The notes under the pieces are model-generated. The model searched no databases. It was not told the DNA's origin and saw nothing but the letters and a program-made list of their open reading frames with translations. From Thermoclostridium sp036562185 (lineage in GTDB: Bacteria; Bacillota; Clostridia; DSM-8532): a stretch of 64,000 nucleotides of DNA. Both the position numbers and the translations under genes were made by a program. The first letter of the stretch is position 1, and each line of letters opens with the position of its first letter. The DNA lies in NCBI GenBank assembly GCA_036562185.1, contig DATCKN010000055.1, positions 1 to 64,000 on the forward strand. The letters run 5' to 3'. Below, piece after piece: positions 8,509 to 17,496 of the stretch.

Positions 8509-9384
8509 ATGGAACAAAAGAGTATTGGTTTATTTGTAAACAGAAAAAAAGATAAAGAACTGGAAATTACGAGAAAAGTGGTTGACTGCATTCTTGAACA
8601 CGGTATGAAACCTCTTCTTCCAAAAACCATATCAAGGGATTTGGGACTTTCCGAGGGATATGCCGAAGAAGAAATGCTGGCCGGATCTTCATTTCTGATT
8701 TCCCTGGGGGGCGACGGGACATTGCTGAATATGGCAAGAACCGCATTTGACTATGATATTCCGTTAATTGGAATAAATCTTGGCACGGTAGGCTTTTTGG
8801 CTGACGTGGAAATAAACGATATAGAAAAAGCAATTGAGCGGCTGTCCAGCGGTGATTACAGCCTGAAAAAACGCATGGTTCTTTCAGCAACGGTTTTTCG
8901 CCATGACTATACGGTTTATAAAAGCATTGCCATAAATGATGTAGTAGTTAACAGGGATGGATTGTCACGAATTATCAGGCTTAAGGTGTTTGTGGACGAC
9001 CAGTTTATAGATTCTTTCCCTGGGGACGGGGTCATTGTATCAACCCCGACGGGTTCTACTGCGTATACCTTATCAGCAGGCGGGCCTATTGTTCAGCCTG
9101 ATATGGAGATGATGATTACTACTCCGATATGCCCGCATATATTGTATTCGCGTTCCTTTATTACAAGCCCTGACAGACAGCTTCGCATTACAATCAATGA
9201 TGATTACCCTGACAGTGCTATTATTACCATGGACGGACAGGAAGGGTTCAGAATTGCGGCAGGGGATGAAATTTTAATTGCACGGGCGCATAAGAGCATT
9301 AAATTTGTTTCTTTTAACGACATAAACTTTTTTAGTGTTTTAAGAGCTAAAATCCATGATCCGACATTAAAGTCAAAACCTTGA
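8509..9384 (+). CDS. nadK: NAD kinase
   Basis: It phosphorylates NAD to NADP with ATP or polyphosphate. The 291-residue product shows the GGDGT motif in ISLGGDGTLLNMAR (about 66-79), INLGTVGFLADVE, NDVVVNRDG and GDGVIVSTPTGSTAYTLSAGGP, all diagnostic. I chose ATG 8509: GGGGAGA (8492-8498) is upstream, and a TATAAT (8473-8478) lies inside the longer in-frame extension that would start at 8440, so the extension is probably promoter DNA. Length then matches the family. Confidence 0.95.
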   Translation: MEQKSIGLFVNRKKDKELEITRKVVDCILEHGMKPLLPKTISRDLGLSEGYAEEEMLAGSSFLISLGGDGTLLNMARTAFDYDIPLIGINLGTVGFLADVEINDIEKAIERLSSGDYSLKKRMVLSATVFRHDYTVYKSIAINDVVVNRDGLSRIIRLKVFVDDQFIDSFPGDGVIVSTPTGSTAYTLSAGGPIVQPDMEMMITTPICPHILYSRSFITSPDRQLRITINDDYPDSAIITMDGQEGFRIAAGDEILIARAHKSIKFVSFNDINFFSVLRAKIHDPTLKSKP

Positions 9385-9472
9385 TTGTTCAGCTTATTTG
9401 ACTGGGCTGAAGGCCGGAGCCTCACATATTTAAGATAATTTTATATTTCGGAGAAAATGAAAGGGGAAGCCT

Positions 9473-9928
9473 ATGAAGTACAACAGGCATGCTAAAATTC
9501 TCGAAATAATTGAAAACTACGACATTGAAACACAGGATGAACTTGTTGCAAAACTGAAAGAACACGGCATGGATGTTACTCAGGCGACTGTCTCAAGGGA
9601 TATTAAAGAGTTGCGGCTGGTGAAGGTCACAAATGCCGAAGGCAAAGCCAGGTACAAGGCAATGAGCAATGACTCCAATGTTATCAGTGACAGGCTTCTT
9701 ACAATACTAAGGGAAGGTCATGTATCAATTGATTATGCAAACAATATTCTGGTGATTAAAACTCTTCCGGGAATGGCTCAGGCTGTAGCTTCTGCAATTG
9801 ATTCGCTGGGGTGGCCCGAAATTGTCGGTACAATTGCCGGAGATGATACAATTATGATAGTAACCCGTGCCGAAAGAATAGCGGAGGAAATGCAGGAAAG
9901 GATCACCTCGCTGTTAAAGGGGGATTAA
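9473..9928 (+). CDS. argR: Arginine repressor ArgR/AhrC
   Basis: The 151-residue protein has the N-terminal winged helix with VTQATVSRDIKELRLVKV (about 35-52) and the C-terminal arginine-binding and hexamerisation domain (GTIAGDDTIMIV). With arginine it represses biosynthesis genes and activates catabolism. AAAGGGGAAG gives a strong ribosome site. Its stop overlaps the recN start by one base. A possible target site is the palindrome at the argJ promoter (55244-55257). Confidence 0.95.
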   Translation: MKYNRHAKILEIIENYDIETQDELVAKLKEHGMDVTQATVSRDIKELRLVKVTNAEGKARYKAMSNDSNVISDRLLTILREGHVSIDYANNILVIKTLPGMAQAVASAIDSLGWPEIVGTIAGDDTIMIVTRAERIAEEMQERITSLLKGD

Positions 9929-11637
9929 TGATGCTAATCCAGCTGTCGGTTGAAAACATAGCAATAATTGAAAAGCTTACCGTGGAGCTAGAAGATGGGC
10001 TTAATATACTAACCGGGGAAACAGGAGCCGGTAAATCCATATTGATAGATGCCGTAAACGCTTTATTAGGTGGCAGGGTATTGAGGGATATGATTCGCAC
10101 CGGTGAAGAAAAGGCGAAGGTTGAAGCGGTTTTCCAAGCTCCGAAAAAGCTTGATGAAGTGCTGAGCAGTATGGGAATTGACAGCGAAGAGGACGGTACC
10201 CTTGTCATATCCCGTCAGTTTTCGACCACAGGCAGGAACATATGCAGGGTTAACGGCAGCCTGGTAACTGTTGCACAGCTTAAGGAAATAGGAGAATACT
10301 TAATAGACATTCACGGGCAGAATGACAATCAGTCACTGTTAAGAAACCAGGCTCAGATTGATTATCTGGATAAATTTTCGGGAAGCGAGCTTCTGCGGGA
10401 AAAAGAGGAATACCAAAAGCTTCTGGCAGATTTCCGGCAAATTGACAGAAAAATTGCTGAACTTAAGGCCAAGGAGAAAGAACGGGCGCGATTGGAAGAC
10501 CTGTACAGGTACCAGGTTAATGAGATAGAGGCGGCAAACCTTAAAAAAGGGGAAGATGCCGAGCTGTCGCAGCAAAGCAGGCTCCTGTCCAATGCTGAGG
10601 AAATTATTGAAGCCTTTAACAGTGCATACGCATGTTTGATTGGTGAGGATGACCTCGTACCCGGAGCGCTCGACCAGGTTCAGAGGGCACAGGCTTCTTT
10701 GGCGAATATATCGGATTTGGATCCCGATTTTGGTGTCATATCTGAAAACCTTCTGGATATCAACGACAAGCTTGAAGAAATAGCCAGGCAGGTTAGAAAC
10801 AAAAGGGATCAGATAAATTATGACCCGGCTCTGCAGCAGGAAGTGGAAGAAAGACTTGCCCTGATTGAGTCATTGAAGCGGAAATACGGAAATACCGTAG
10901 AAGATATACTCCAATACATGGAAGATGCAAGACGGAAACTTGAAGAGGTTACCGATATTGAAAGCCACCTTACCGAATTGAACAACAGGAAAAAGGAACT
11001 GGATGAAGTCCTGTATAAAAAAGCTGCAAACATACATAATATGAGGGTTAAAGCGGCAGAAAACCTGAAGGCTAAAATCACGGCACAGCTTAAGGACCTG
11101 GAAATGCCTAAAGCAGAGTTTTCTGTAGACATTAAGTTTGATGATAGCCGGAATTATAACGAAAACGGTCTCGACACGATAGAATTCCTGATTTCGCCGA
11201 ATCCCGGCGAAGGATTAAAACCCCTGAACAGGATTGCTTCAGGCGGGGAAATGTCAAGAATAATGCTTGCAATTAAGACAATACTTGCAGACGTTGATGA
11301 GATTGGTGTGTTGATATTTGATGAAATTGATACGGGTGTAAGCGGAAAGGCTGCGCTGAAAGTGGGCGAAAAGCTCCTTGAAATTTCAGCAAAACACCAG
11401 GTAATCTGCATAACACACCATGCTCAGATTGCAAGCCTTGCCAAAGCTCATTACAGGATAAGCAAGGAATCCAGAGAGGACAGAACTATTGCCCAATTGA
11501 AAAAGCTTGCCGGAACTGACAGGGAAAAAGAAATAGCAAGGCTTTTAAGCGGTGATGACAGTGCAAATACATCGAAACTTGCAAAGGAAATGATAAAAAA
11601 AGGCATGGATCTTAGGAAAAGACAAAGTGCAGGATAG
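9928..11637 (+). CDS. recN: DNA repair protein RecN
   Basis: RecN is an SMC-like ATPase recruited early to double-strand breaks. The 569-residue product has Walker A GETGAGKS (about 31-38), a HGQNDNQSLL region, a long central coiled coil (about 150-360), the signature ASGGEMSR and Walker B LIFDEIDTGVSG followed by an H-loop region ITHHAQIAS. Length is normal. ATG 9928 overlaps the argR stop; ATG 9931 is an equal alternative. In many clostridia spoIVB and spo0A follow recN; here ysxC follows. Confidence 0.96.
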   Translation: MMLIQLSVENIAIIEKLTVELEDGLNILTGETGAGKSILIDAVNALLGGRVLRDMIRTGEEKAKVEAVFQAPKKLDEVLSSMGIDSEEDGTLVISRQFSTTGRNICRVNGSLVTVAQLKEIGEYLIDIHGQNDNQSLLRNQAQIDYLDKFSGSELLREKEEYQKLLADFRQIDRKIAELKAKEKERARLEDLYRYQVNEIEAANLKKGEDAELSQQSRLLSNAEEIIEAFNSAYACLIGEDDLVPGALDQVQRAQASLANISDLDPDFGVISENLLDINDKLEEIARQVRNKRDQINYDPALQQEVEERLALIESLKRKYGNTVEDILQYMEDARRKLEEVTDIESHLTELNNRKKELDEVLYKKAANIHNMRVKAAENLKAKITAQLKDLEMPKAEFSVDIKFDDSRNYNENGLDTIEFLISPNPGEGLKPLNRIASGGEMSRIMLAIKTILADVDEIGVLIFDEIDTGVSGKAALKVGEKLLEISAKHQVICITHHAQIASLAKAHYRISKESREDRTIAQLKKLAGTDREKEIARLLSGDDSANTSKLAKEMIKKGMDLRKRQSAG

Positions 11638-11670
11638 AACAGCAAATGAGAAAATATTCGAGGTGATATT

Positions 11671-12297
11671 TTGAATATTAAATGGTCTGAACATGTTTCC
11701 ACCGCAGTTGGCCCTGAGGGGTATCCCAATGGGGATCTGCCTGAAATAGCCATGGTTGGCAGGTCAAATGTGGGCAAGTCGTCTTTTATAAATTTTCTGA
11801 CCCAGAGAAAATCCCTTGCAAGGGTGGGCAATACCCCCGGAAAAACAAGGGTTATTAATTTTTTCAGTGTAGAGAATAAGCTCATTTTGGTTGACCTCCC
11901 GGGCTATGGTTATGCAAATGTTTCTGAAAGCGAAAAACGAAAATGGGGAAAAATTATTGAAAATTATCTGAACAACCGAAGCCAACTGTATGGTATTATT
12001 ATGTTAGTTGATATAAGGCATAAACCTACGCAGCAGGATATTACGATGTACCGGTGGATAGTATCGATGGGCAAGCCTCATATTATTGTTGCAAACAAGG
12101 CAGACAAGATTGCCAGGGCCCATCACCCGAAACATATAAAAGAAATACGGGAGACTTTGGATTTAGTGCCGGGTGTTCCTGTTGTTCCGGTTTCTGCAAC
12201 CAATAAAACAGGGTTTATTGAGGTCTGGAGTGAAATTGAAAAAATAGTGCCGGGTTTGGTTATAACAAGCACTTCGGAAGATAAACAGAGAAGGTGA
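11671..12297 (+). CDS. ysxC: Ribosome biogenesis GTPase YsxC/EngB
   Basis: This essential TrmE-Era-EngA-like GTPase acts in 50S subunit assembly. The 208-residue product has G1 GRSNVGKSS (about 30-38), the G2 threonine in GNTPGKTR, G3 DLPGYG, G4 NKADK and G5 VSATNKTG. The start is TTG with GAGGTGAT upstream. Usually ysxC follows lonA; here it stands between recN and cinA. It overlaps nothing after choosing the internal ATG for cinA. Confidence 0.95.
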   Translation: MNIKWSEHVSTAVGPEGYPNGDLPEIAMVGRSNVGKSSFINFLTQRKSLARVGNTPGKTRVINFFSVENKLILVDLPGYGYANVSESEKRKWGKIIENYLNNRSQLYGIIMLVDIRHKPTQQDITMYRWIVSMGKPHIIVANKADKIARAHHPKHIKEIRETLDLVPGVPVVPVSATNKTGFIEVWSEIEKIVPGLVITSTSEDKQRR

Positions 12298-12302
12298 TTC
12301 AT

Positions 12303-13547
12303 ATGACAGCGGAAATACTTGCAGTAGGAACAGAACTTTTAATGGGGCAGATTGCTAATACCAATGCCCAGTATATATCCGGAAAACTTGCCGAATTGGG
12401 GATTAATGTATATTTCCATACCGTTGTTGGTGATAATGCTGCAAGGCTGGAAGAAACATTGAAAAGGGCATTAAATCGCTCGGATATTGTTATTACCACC
12501 GGAGGACTTGGCCCAACAAAGGACGATCTTACAAAGGAAACCATTTCAAAAACAATGAACCGGAATTTGGTTCTTCACGAGGACATACTTGAAGATATTA
12601 AAGATTTTTTTGCAAAAAAGCACAGGGCAATGACCGAAATAAATATAAAGCAGGCATATTTGCCTGAAAACTCAATAGTAATACCAAATCCGAACGGGAC
12701 AGCCCCGGGCTGCATTATAGAAGACGGGGAGAAAGCCGTTATTATGCTTCCGGGCCCTCCGAAGGAAATGCAGCCAATGTTTGAAGAGACAGTTTTTAAT
12801 TACCTTAAGCAAAAAACCGGCGTAATTCTTGTTTCGAAAATGCTGAAAATTTTCGGTATAGGCGAGTCGGATATAGAAACAAGGCTTATGGATTTAATCG
12901 ACAGCCAGAGTAATCCGACTATAGCACCGTATGCTTCCCAGGGAGAAGTCACTGTGCGGGTTACAGCACGTTGCATAAATAACGATGAAGCTTCAGAGAT
13001 GTTGTCTCCGGTCGTTGACGAGATTAAAAGACGGCTTGGCGCAGCAGTATATTCTGAAGATGGACAAACACTTGAAAAGGTTGTGTTTGGTTTGCTTAAA
13101 GAAAACGGGCTTGTTCTGGCAACTGCAGAATCATGCACAGGCGGGACGCTGGCAGGGCGGATTACCGATATCCCGGGTTCATCAGAGGTTTTCGAGCGGG
13201 CATATGTGACATATTCGAACAGGGCAAAGGTTGAAGATTTAGGTGTTTCACCCGATACGCTGGACAAGTATGGAGCGGTAAGCCGTGAAACAGCACTGGA
13301 AATGGTTAACGGGCTAAAACAGAAAACCGGGGCCTCTGTAGGTGTTGCAATAACGGGTATAGCAGGGCCTGGCGGAGGGACGGAGGAAAAACCTGTTGGC
13401 CTGGTTTTTGTTGCAGCATATGTTAAAGACAAAGTCATATGCAAGAAGCTTGAACTGGCGGGAAACAGGGAACGAATCAGAAATGATGCGTGCTTGCATG
13501 CATTGGACATGATACGCAGGCTTATACTTGGCATAGAGCAGCAATAA
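12303..13547 (+). CDS. cinA: CinA: competence/damage-inducible protein with NMN amidase domain
   Basis: The 414-residue protein joins an N-terminal MoaB/MogA-like domain (EILAVGTELLMGQ; TTGGLGPTKDDLT near residue 66) with ADP-ribose pyrophosphatase-type function and a C-terminal PncC nicotinamide mononucleotide deamidase domain (ATAESCTGGTLAGRI, then VGVAITGIAGPGGGTEEKPVG). It recycles damaged or by-product pyridine nucleotides. I chose ATG 12303, which follows AAGGTGAT by a normal spacing and begins MTAEILAVGTE; an in-frame GTG at 12294 overlaps ysxC. Confidence 0.94.
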   Translation: MTAEILAVGTELLMGQIANTNAQYISGKLAELGINVYFHTVVGDNAARLEETLKRALNRSDIVITTGGLGPTKDDLTKETISKTMNRNLVLHEDILEDIKDFFAKKHRAMTEINIKQAYLPENSIVIPNPNGTAPGCIIEDGEKAVIMLPGPPKEMQPMFEETVFNYLKQKTGVILVSKMLKIFGIGESDIETRLMDLIDSQSNPTIAPYASQGEVTVRVTARCINNDEASEMLSPVVDEIKRRLGAAVYSEDGQTLEKVVFGLLKENGLVLATAESCTGGTLAGRITDIPGSSEVFERAYVTYSNRAKVEDLGVSPDTLDKYGAVSRETALEMVNGLKQKTGASVGVAITGIAGPGGGTEEKPVGLVFVAAYVKDKVICKKLELAGNRERIRNDACLHALDMIRRLILGIEQQ

Positions 13548-13563
13548 AAAGGAGGACAGGAAT

Positions 13564-15225
13564 TTGGGTTTGGGAGAAGAAAAAGGTCTGTCAAGAAATG
13601 CTGCTCTGGTTATGTTTGCAACCTTTTTCAGCAGAATAACAGGTTTCTTACGGACTGTATTAATTAAAAACATAATGTCGCCAAAAGGCTATTCGGATGA
13701 ATTTCTGGTAGCATTTTCTCTTCCTGATCTTACATTTGAACTGCTGGTTGGCGGTGCAATAGCGGCTGCAATAATACCCATCCTTACTTCCAGCATCTCG
13801 AAAAATAATGAAAGAGAAGGCTGGAAAGCCATTGGAACATTTCTTAATATAACTGTAATTGCATTCATTTTTATAAGCATTATTTTCTTTATCTTTACAC
13901 CAAGTTTTGTTGAAGTAGTTGCCATAGGATATGAAAAGGGCACCGAAGAATTTAACCTGGTGGTAAAACTTACGCGCATTCTTTTGCCTTCGTCTCTTTT
14001 TATGATACTGGCAGGACAGTGCAATGGAATTTTAAATGCTTACAATAAATTTGCTGCGGCGGCTTTCGGGCCTGTTCTGTATAACCTGTGTGTCATGATA
14101 AGCATTATTATTTTCGGTGCAAGAAGTGTTGAGTTAACCACATTTGGCGTAACCATCAGTGCAATTATATATTTTCTTGTTCAACTGTCATGTACATGGA
14201 AGCATTTAAGAATGTACAAGCCCCAATTATATCTCAGAAATGAAACTTTCCTGAAGCTTGTTAAGCTGGCTGTACCCTCTCTTGCAGCCTCGGCTGTTGT
14301 TCAGGTTAACGGTATTATATCAAGAAGCTTTTCCACCGAGTTCGTGAAAAACAGTGTAACAATGATGAATAATGCTAACCGCACCTGGCAGTTGCCGCTT
14401 GGTATTTTTGCACAGAGCCTGGGTGTTGCGATGCTGCCGACATTATCGTCCCAGTTCGCCCTGGAAGAAAAGGAAAGCTATAAGCGTGTTCTGAACAAAG
14501 GGCTTAGAACCGTCATGGCTTTATGCATTCCCAGCACAATGATTCTGATTGTCCTGAACAGGGAAATAATGCAGATACTGTTTAAATGGAGCGAAATGTC
14601 GAACTATGAGGTGGCAATGAACGGTCTTGCACTGCTGGCATATGCCCCGGCTTTACTGTTCCAGTCGGTTGTTGTAATACTGAACCGTGCATTTTATTCA
14701 ATCCAGAATACCCGCATACCTCTGCTTATAGGGGTGGGGACCATTGGTATAAATATAGCCGCAAATTTATATTTTTCAAACTATACCGATTTAGGTGCCA
14801 TAGGGACTGCAATGGCATATGTTGTTACAGTTCTGGTTAATGCATTTTTATTGGTTATTCTGTTTTCCAGAAAAACAGGACTGGAACTTATTCCCGATAA
14901 TTTTATTTTCCTGGCTAAAATAACCGCAGTAACAATAATATCGGGTATAACCCTGTGGATTTGCACACTGATAATTCCTTTTCCGGCCGGTGAAAGCTTC
15001 TCTTTTGGAAGAAAGGTTCTGGAAATATTGTCTGTATGCGCAAGGCTTGTTCTTCCATTGCTGGTTTTCATCGTAACCTCTGTTTTGTTTAAGATTGACG
15101 AAATCAGAAAGTTCCTGGCTTCAATATTGATAAAAATCAGTGACTTAAAAGCGAAGTCTGAAAACCGATCGATATTTGCCATTCTGTTTGGTGTTTTAAA
15201 GCAAGGCAGAAAAATTAAAGGTTGA
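13564..15225 (+). CDS. murJ: Lipid II flippase MurJ (MviN family)
   Basis: The 553-residue protein is very hydrophobic with about 13-14 predicted transmembrane segments. It has the MurJ N-terminal pattern (ALVMFATFFSRITGFLRTVL, EFLVAFSLPDLTFELLVGGAI) and the conserved GIFAQSLGVAMLPTLSSQF block. MurJ flips the peptidoglycan precursor lipid II across the membrane. AGGAGGACAGGAAT precedes the TTG start. It is the last gene of the run before the recA promoter, 16 bases after cinA. Confidence 0.92.
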   Translation: MGLGEEKGLSRNAALVMFATFFSRITGFLRTVLIKNIMSPKGYSDEFLVAFSLPDLTFELLVGGAIAAAIIPILTSSISKNNEREGWKAIGTFLNITVIAFIFISIIFFIFTPSFVEVVAIGYEKGTEEFNLVVKLTRILLPSSLFMILAGQCNGILNAYNKFAAAAFGPVLYNLCVMISIIIFGARSVELTTFGVTISAIIYFLVQLSCTWKHLRMYKPQLYLRNETFLKLVKLAVPSLAASAVVQVNGIISRSFSTEFVKNSVTMMNNANRTWQLPLGIFAQSLGVAMLPTLSSQFALEEKESYKRVLNKGLRTVMALCIPSTMILIVLNREIMQILFKWSEMSNYEVAMNGLALLAYAPALLFQSVVVILNRAFYSIQNTRIPLLIGVGTIGINIAANLYFSNYTDLGAIGTAMAYVVTVLVNAFLLVILFSRKTGLELIPDNFIFLAKITAVTIISGITLWICTLIIPFPAGESFSFGRKVLEILSVCARLVLPLLVFIVTSVLFKIDEIRKFLASILIKISDLKAKSENRSIFAILFGVLKQGRKIKG

Positions 15226-15260
15226 ACAAGAAAAAATTTACAGCAAAATGCAGAAACCTC

Positions 15261-15333
15261 TTGATTTTTACTTGAAGGTACATTATAATAAAGAACAGAT
15301 GTTCGGTAAAGCGGAGAAATTCTCTTTTACCGA
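15261..15333 (+). promoter_or_regulatory. recA promoter, LexA-type operator and leader hairpin
   Basis: TTGATT (15261-15266), a 17-bp spacer and TATAAT (15284-15289) make the promoter. AGAACAGATGTTCG (15292-15305) matches the Firmicute SOS box CGAAC-N4-GTTCG except for its first base and sits over the expected start of transcription. An overlapping hairpin (TCGGTAAA 15303-15310 with TTTACCGA 15326-15333, inner GAGA/TCTC) lies just before the AGGGGAGG ribosome site. Confidence 0.78.
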
Positions 15334-15350
15334 CCAGGGGAGGTTGTATT

Positions 15351-16409
15351 ATGGCAAGTGATGAAAAGAAAAAGGCTCTGGAAATGGTCTTTAACCAAAT
15401 TGAAAAGCAGTTCGGAAAAGGCGCGGTAATGAAACTTGGAGAAGCTGCACATATGAATATTGAAGCCATATCAACAGGTTCATTGGGGCTGGATATTGCT
15501 TTAGGTGTGGGTGGCCTTCCAAGAGGGCGTATTGTTGAAATATTTGGTCCTGAATCATCAGGTAAAACCACCGTTGCTTTGCATGTTATAGCTGAGGCGC
15601 AGAAAGCAGGCGGTGAAGCAGCATTTATAGATGCCGAACATGCGCTTGACCCGGTCTATGCAAAAGCACTTGGCGTCAATATTGAAAACCTTATTGTTTC
15701 TCAGCCGGATACCGGTGAACAGGCTCTTGAAATTGCTGAAGCTTTGGTTCGGAGCGGAGCGATAGATGTAATTGTTATCGACTCTGTTGCCGCTCTTGTA
15801 CCGAAAGCCGAAATCGACGGTGAAATGGGAGATGCCCATGTCGGGCTGCAGGCAAGGTTAATGTCCCAGGCGTTAAGAAAACTGTCGGGAGTTATCAGCA
15901 AATCAAAAACTGTTGCTATTTTTATAAACCAGCTGCGTGAAAAGGTAGGGGTTATGTTTGGCAATCCTGAAGTAACTCCGGGAGGGCGCGCTTTAAAATT
16001 CTATGCATCAGTCCGTATGGAGGTCAGACGGGTTGAAACCTTAAAAGAGGGTGGAGAACCGGTCGGAAACAGGACAAAGGTTAAAATAGTCAAAAACAAG
16101 GTTGCTCCTCCGTTCAAAGAAGCCGAATTCGATATCATTTACGGCGAAGGTATTTCAAAAGAAGGCAATATTCTGGATGTAGCCGTTCAGCTGGATATCA
16201 TTAAAAAGAGCGGTGCATGGTTTTCATATAATGACCAGCGGCTTGGGCAGGGGCGCGAAAACGTTAAAAAATTCCTGAAGGAGAACCCTGAAGTTTGCAA
16301 TGAAATTGAATCCAAAATACGTGCCCAGTATGACAAGGCCTTTATACAAAGCGTAGGATCCCATGTTGCTGATGATGACGATGAAATAAATGATATTGAC
16401 GATATGTAA
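15351..16409 (+). CDS. recA: Recombinase RecA
   Basis: RecA forms filaments on single-stranded DNA, drives strand exchange and triggers LexA self-cleavage. The 352-residue product has Walker A GPESSGKTT (about 64-72), Walker B VIVIDSVAAL, the loop with MGDAHVGLQARLMSQALRKL, NQLREKVGVMFGNPEVTPGG and an acidic tail (DDDDEINDIDD). A strong ribosome site precedes the ATG. The SOS-type operator upstream points to damage induction. A terminator follows. Confidence 0.98.
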   Translation: MASDEKKKALEMVFNQIEKQFGKGAVMKLGEAAHMNIEAISTGSLGLDIALGVGGLPRGRIVEIFGPESSGKTTVALHVIAEAQKAGGEAAFIDAEHALDPVYAKALGVNIENLIVSQPDTGEQALEIAEALVRSGAIDVIVIDSVAALVPKAEIDGEMGDAHVGLQARLMSQALRKLSGVISKSKTVAIFINQLREKVGVMFGNPEVTPGGRALKFYASVRMEVRRVETLKEGGEPVGNRTKVKIVKNKVAPPFKEAEFDIIYGEGISKEGNILDVAVQLDIIKKSGAWFSYNDQRLGQGRENVKKFLKENPEVCNEIESKIRAQYDKAFIQSVGSHVADDDDEINDIDDM

Positions 16410-16453
16410 CAGCATATATGAAAATTAAATAAGGTAATTTTTTCGGTATTATA

Positions 16454-16485
16454 AAAAAGTTTGTCTCACTGACAAGCTTTTTTTA
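16454..16485 (+). terminator. Rho-independent terminator of recA
   Basis: AAGTTTGTC and GACAAGCTT form a 9-bp stem with one G-T pair and a 5-base loop, followed by TTTTTTT. Confidence 0.85.
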
Positions 16486-16501
16486 TTGAAGACCTGCCTG
16501 T

Positions 16502-16531
16502 TTGCAGCTGTTTGTTTAAATATGGTATAAT
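16502..16531 (+). promoter_or_regulatory. recX promoter
   Basis: TTGCAG (16502-16507), an 18-bp spacer and TATAAT (16526-16531) with an extended -10 TGG directly before it. recX is thus transcribed apart from recA. Confidence 0.65.
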
Positions 16532-16558
16532 TTTGTCAAAAAACAAGGTGGGATGATT

Positions 16559-17185
16559 ATGACAATAACATCTGCTGTGAAACATAAAAACAATCCTGAA
16601 ATGATACAGATTTACATAGATAATTCATATGCTTTTTCCATTCCGGAAGAGGAATACCTGAGGATGCATTTATATGAAAAACAGGAAATTACCGAAGAAG
16701 AAATAAAAACAATCCGGGAAGAGGTTAATGTTAAACTTGCAAAACAGCGCGCCCTGAGAATGCTTGCTGCAAGAGACAGAAGCGAGTATGAAATAAAGAC
16801 CAGGCTCATCCAGCTGGGTTTTGATGAGAATGCGGCAGAAGGCGCGGTATTGCAGTTAAAATCAATAGGCTATATTAATGACAGGCTTTTTGCCAGCAAA
16901 TTCATATCCGATCGTTTAAAGCTGAAGCCCCAATCCAAAAAAGCATTGGTATATGAGCTTGAAAAGAAAGGTATTTCACCAGACATTATAGCAGAAGTAA
17001 TGAATGAATTTGAGCTGGATGAATCCCTCATTGCATATCGCCTTGCCAAAAGAAAATACGGCAAATATGACGTTACCGATCCTAAAATCCAGCGCAGAAT
17101 TGCATCTTTTTTAGCACATAAGGGATTTTCATACGATATGGTAAAAAATATTCTTGAGCAAATGATTGAGGACCGGAACAGATAG
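16559..17185 (+). CDS. recX: Regulatory protein RecX
   Basis: RecX binds RecA filaments and modulates their activity. The 208-residue product has the family's three-helix repeats: RALRMLAARDRSEYEIKTRL, then YINDRLFASKFISDR and a third repeat near the C-terminus. ATG 16559 lies 7 bases after AAGGTGG (16545-16551); ATG 16553 is too close to it. It has its own promoter after the recA terminator. Confidence 0.9.
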   Translation: MTITSAVKHKNNPEMIQIYIDNSYAFSIPEEEYLRMHLYEKQEITEEEIKTIREEVNVKLAKQRALRMLAARDRSEYEIKTRLIQLGFDENAAEGAVLQLKSIGYINDRLFASKFISDRLKLKPQSKKALVYELEKKGISPDIIAEVMNEFELDESLIAYRLAKRKYGKYDVTDPKIQRRIASFLAHKGFSYDMVKNILEQMIEDRNR

Positions 17186-17206
17186 TCAATAAAATTTATG
17201 TCTATA

Positions 17207-17234
17207 TTGAAAATTTTGCAAAAAAGAATTATAA
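17207..17234 (+). promoter_or_regulatory. Promoter of the THF riboswitch-folT unit
   Basis: TTGAAA (17207-17212), a 16-bp spacer and TATAAT (17229-17234) precede the riboswitch by about 45 bases. Confidence 0.65.
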
Positions 17235-17280
17235 TTACAAAAAATAATGAGGTAGAAAATTAAATACTGGGTCTCTCGTT

Positions 17281-17489
17281 GAGCAGAGTAGGCGCTTGTG
17301 CGTTAAGTGCCGGGTGAACGGGGAGTTGACACCCGGACGAAAAGCCGAAAGGCTTGCGGTACAATCGCCGCATCCCGCTGCTGCATGAGGGAGCAATCCT
17401 CTTCATGTAGCATGTATTATATGCCTCGTTAAACAGCTATCGGAAGGCGATGGCGTAGAAAATTCACATGAAAAATGTTCATGAGGAGG
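17281..17489 (+). promoter_or_regulatory. Tetrahydrofolate riboswitch with ribosome-site expression platform
   Basis: The aptamer (about 17281-17383) closes with AGCAG (17282-17286) and CTGCT (17378-17382) and contains the conserved GAGTAG-like start, GCGTTAAGTGCCGGGTGAACGG, the CCGGGTG/CACCCGG pseudoknot-bearing arm, AAGCC-GAAA-GGCTT and the GCCGCATCCCGCTG end, as in THF riboswitches. Downstream, CCTCTTCATG (17398-17407) can pair either with CATGAGG (17384-17390) directly behind the aptamer or with CATGAGGAGG (17480-17489), which is the ribosome site of folT. Aptamer folding would shorten the first pairing and favour blocking of the ribosome site. That is a translational OFF switch for a folate uptake gene. 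Confidence 0.9.
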
Positions 17490-17496
17490 TTTTTTT

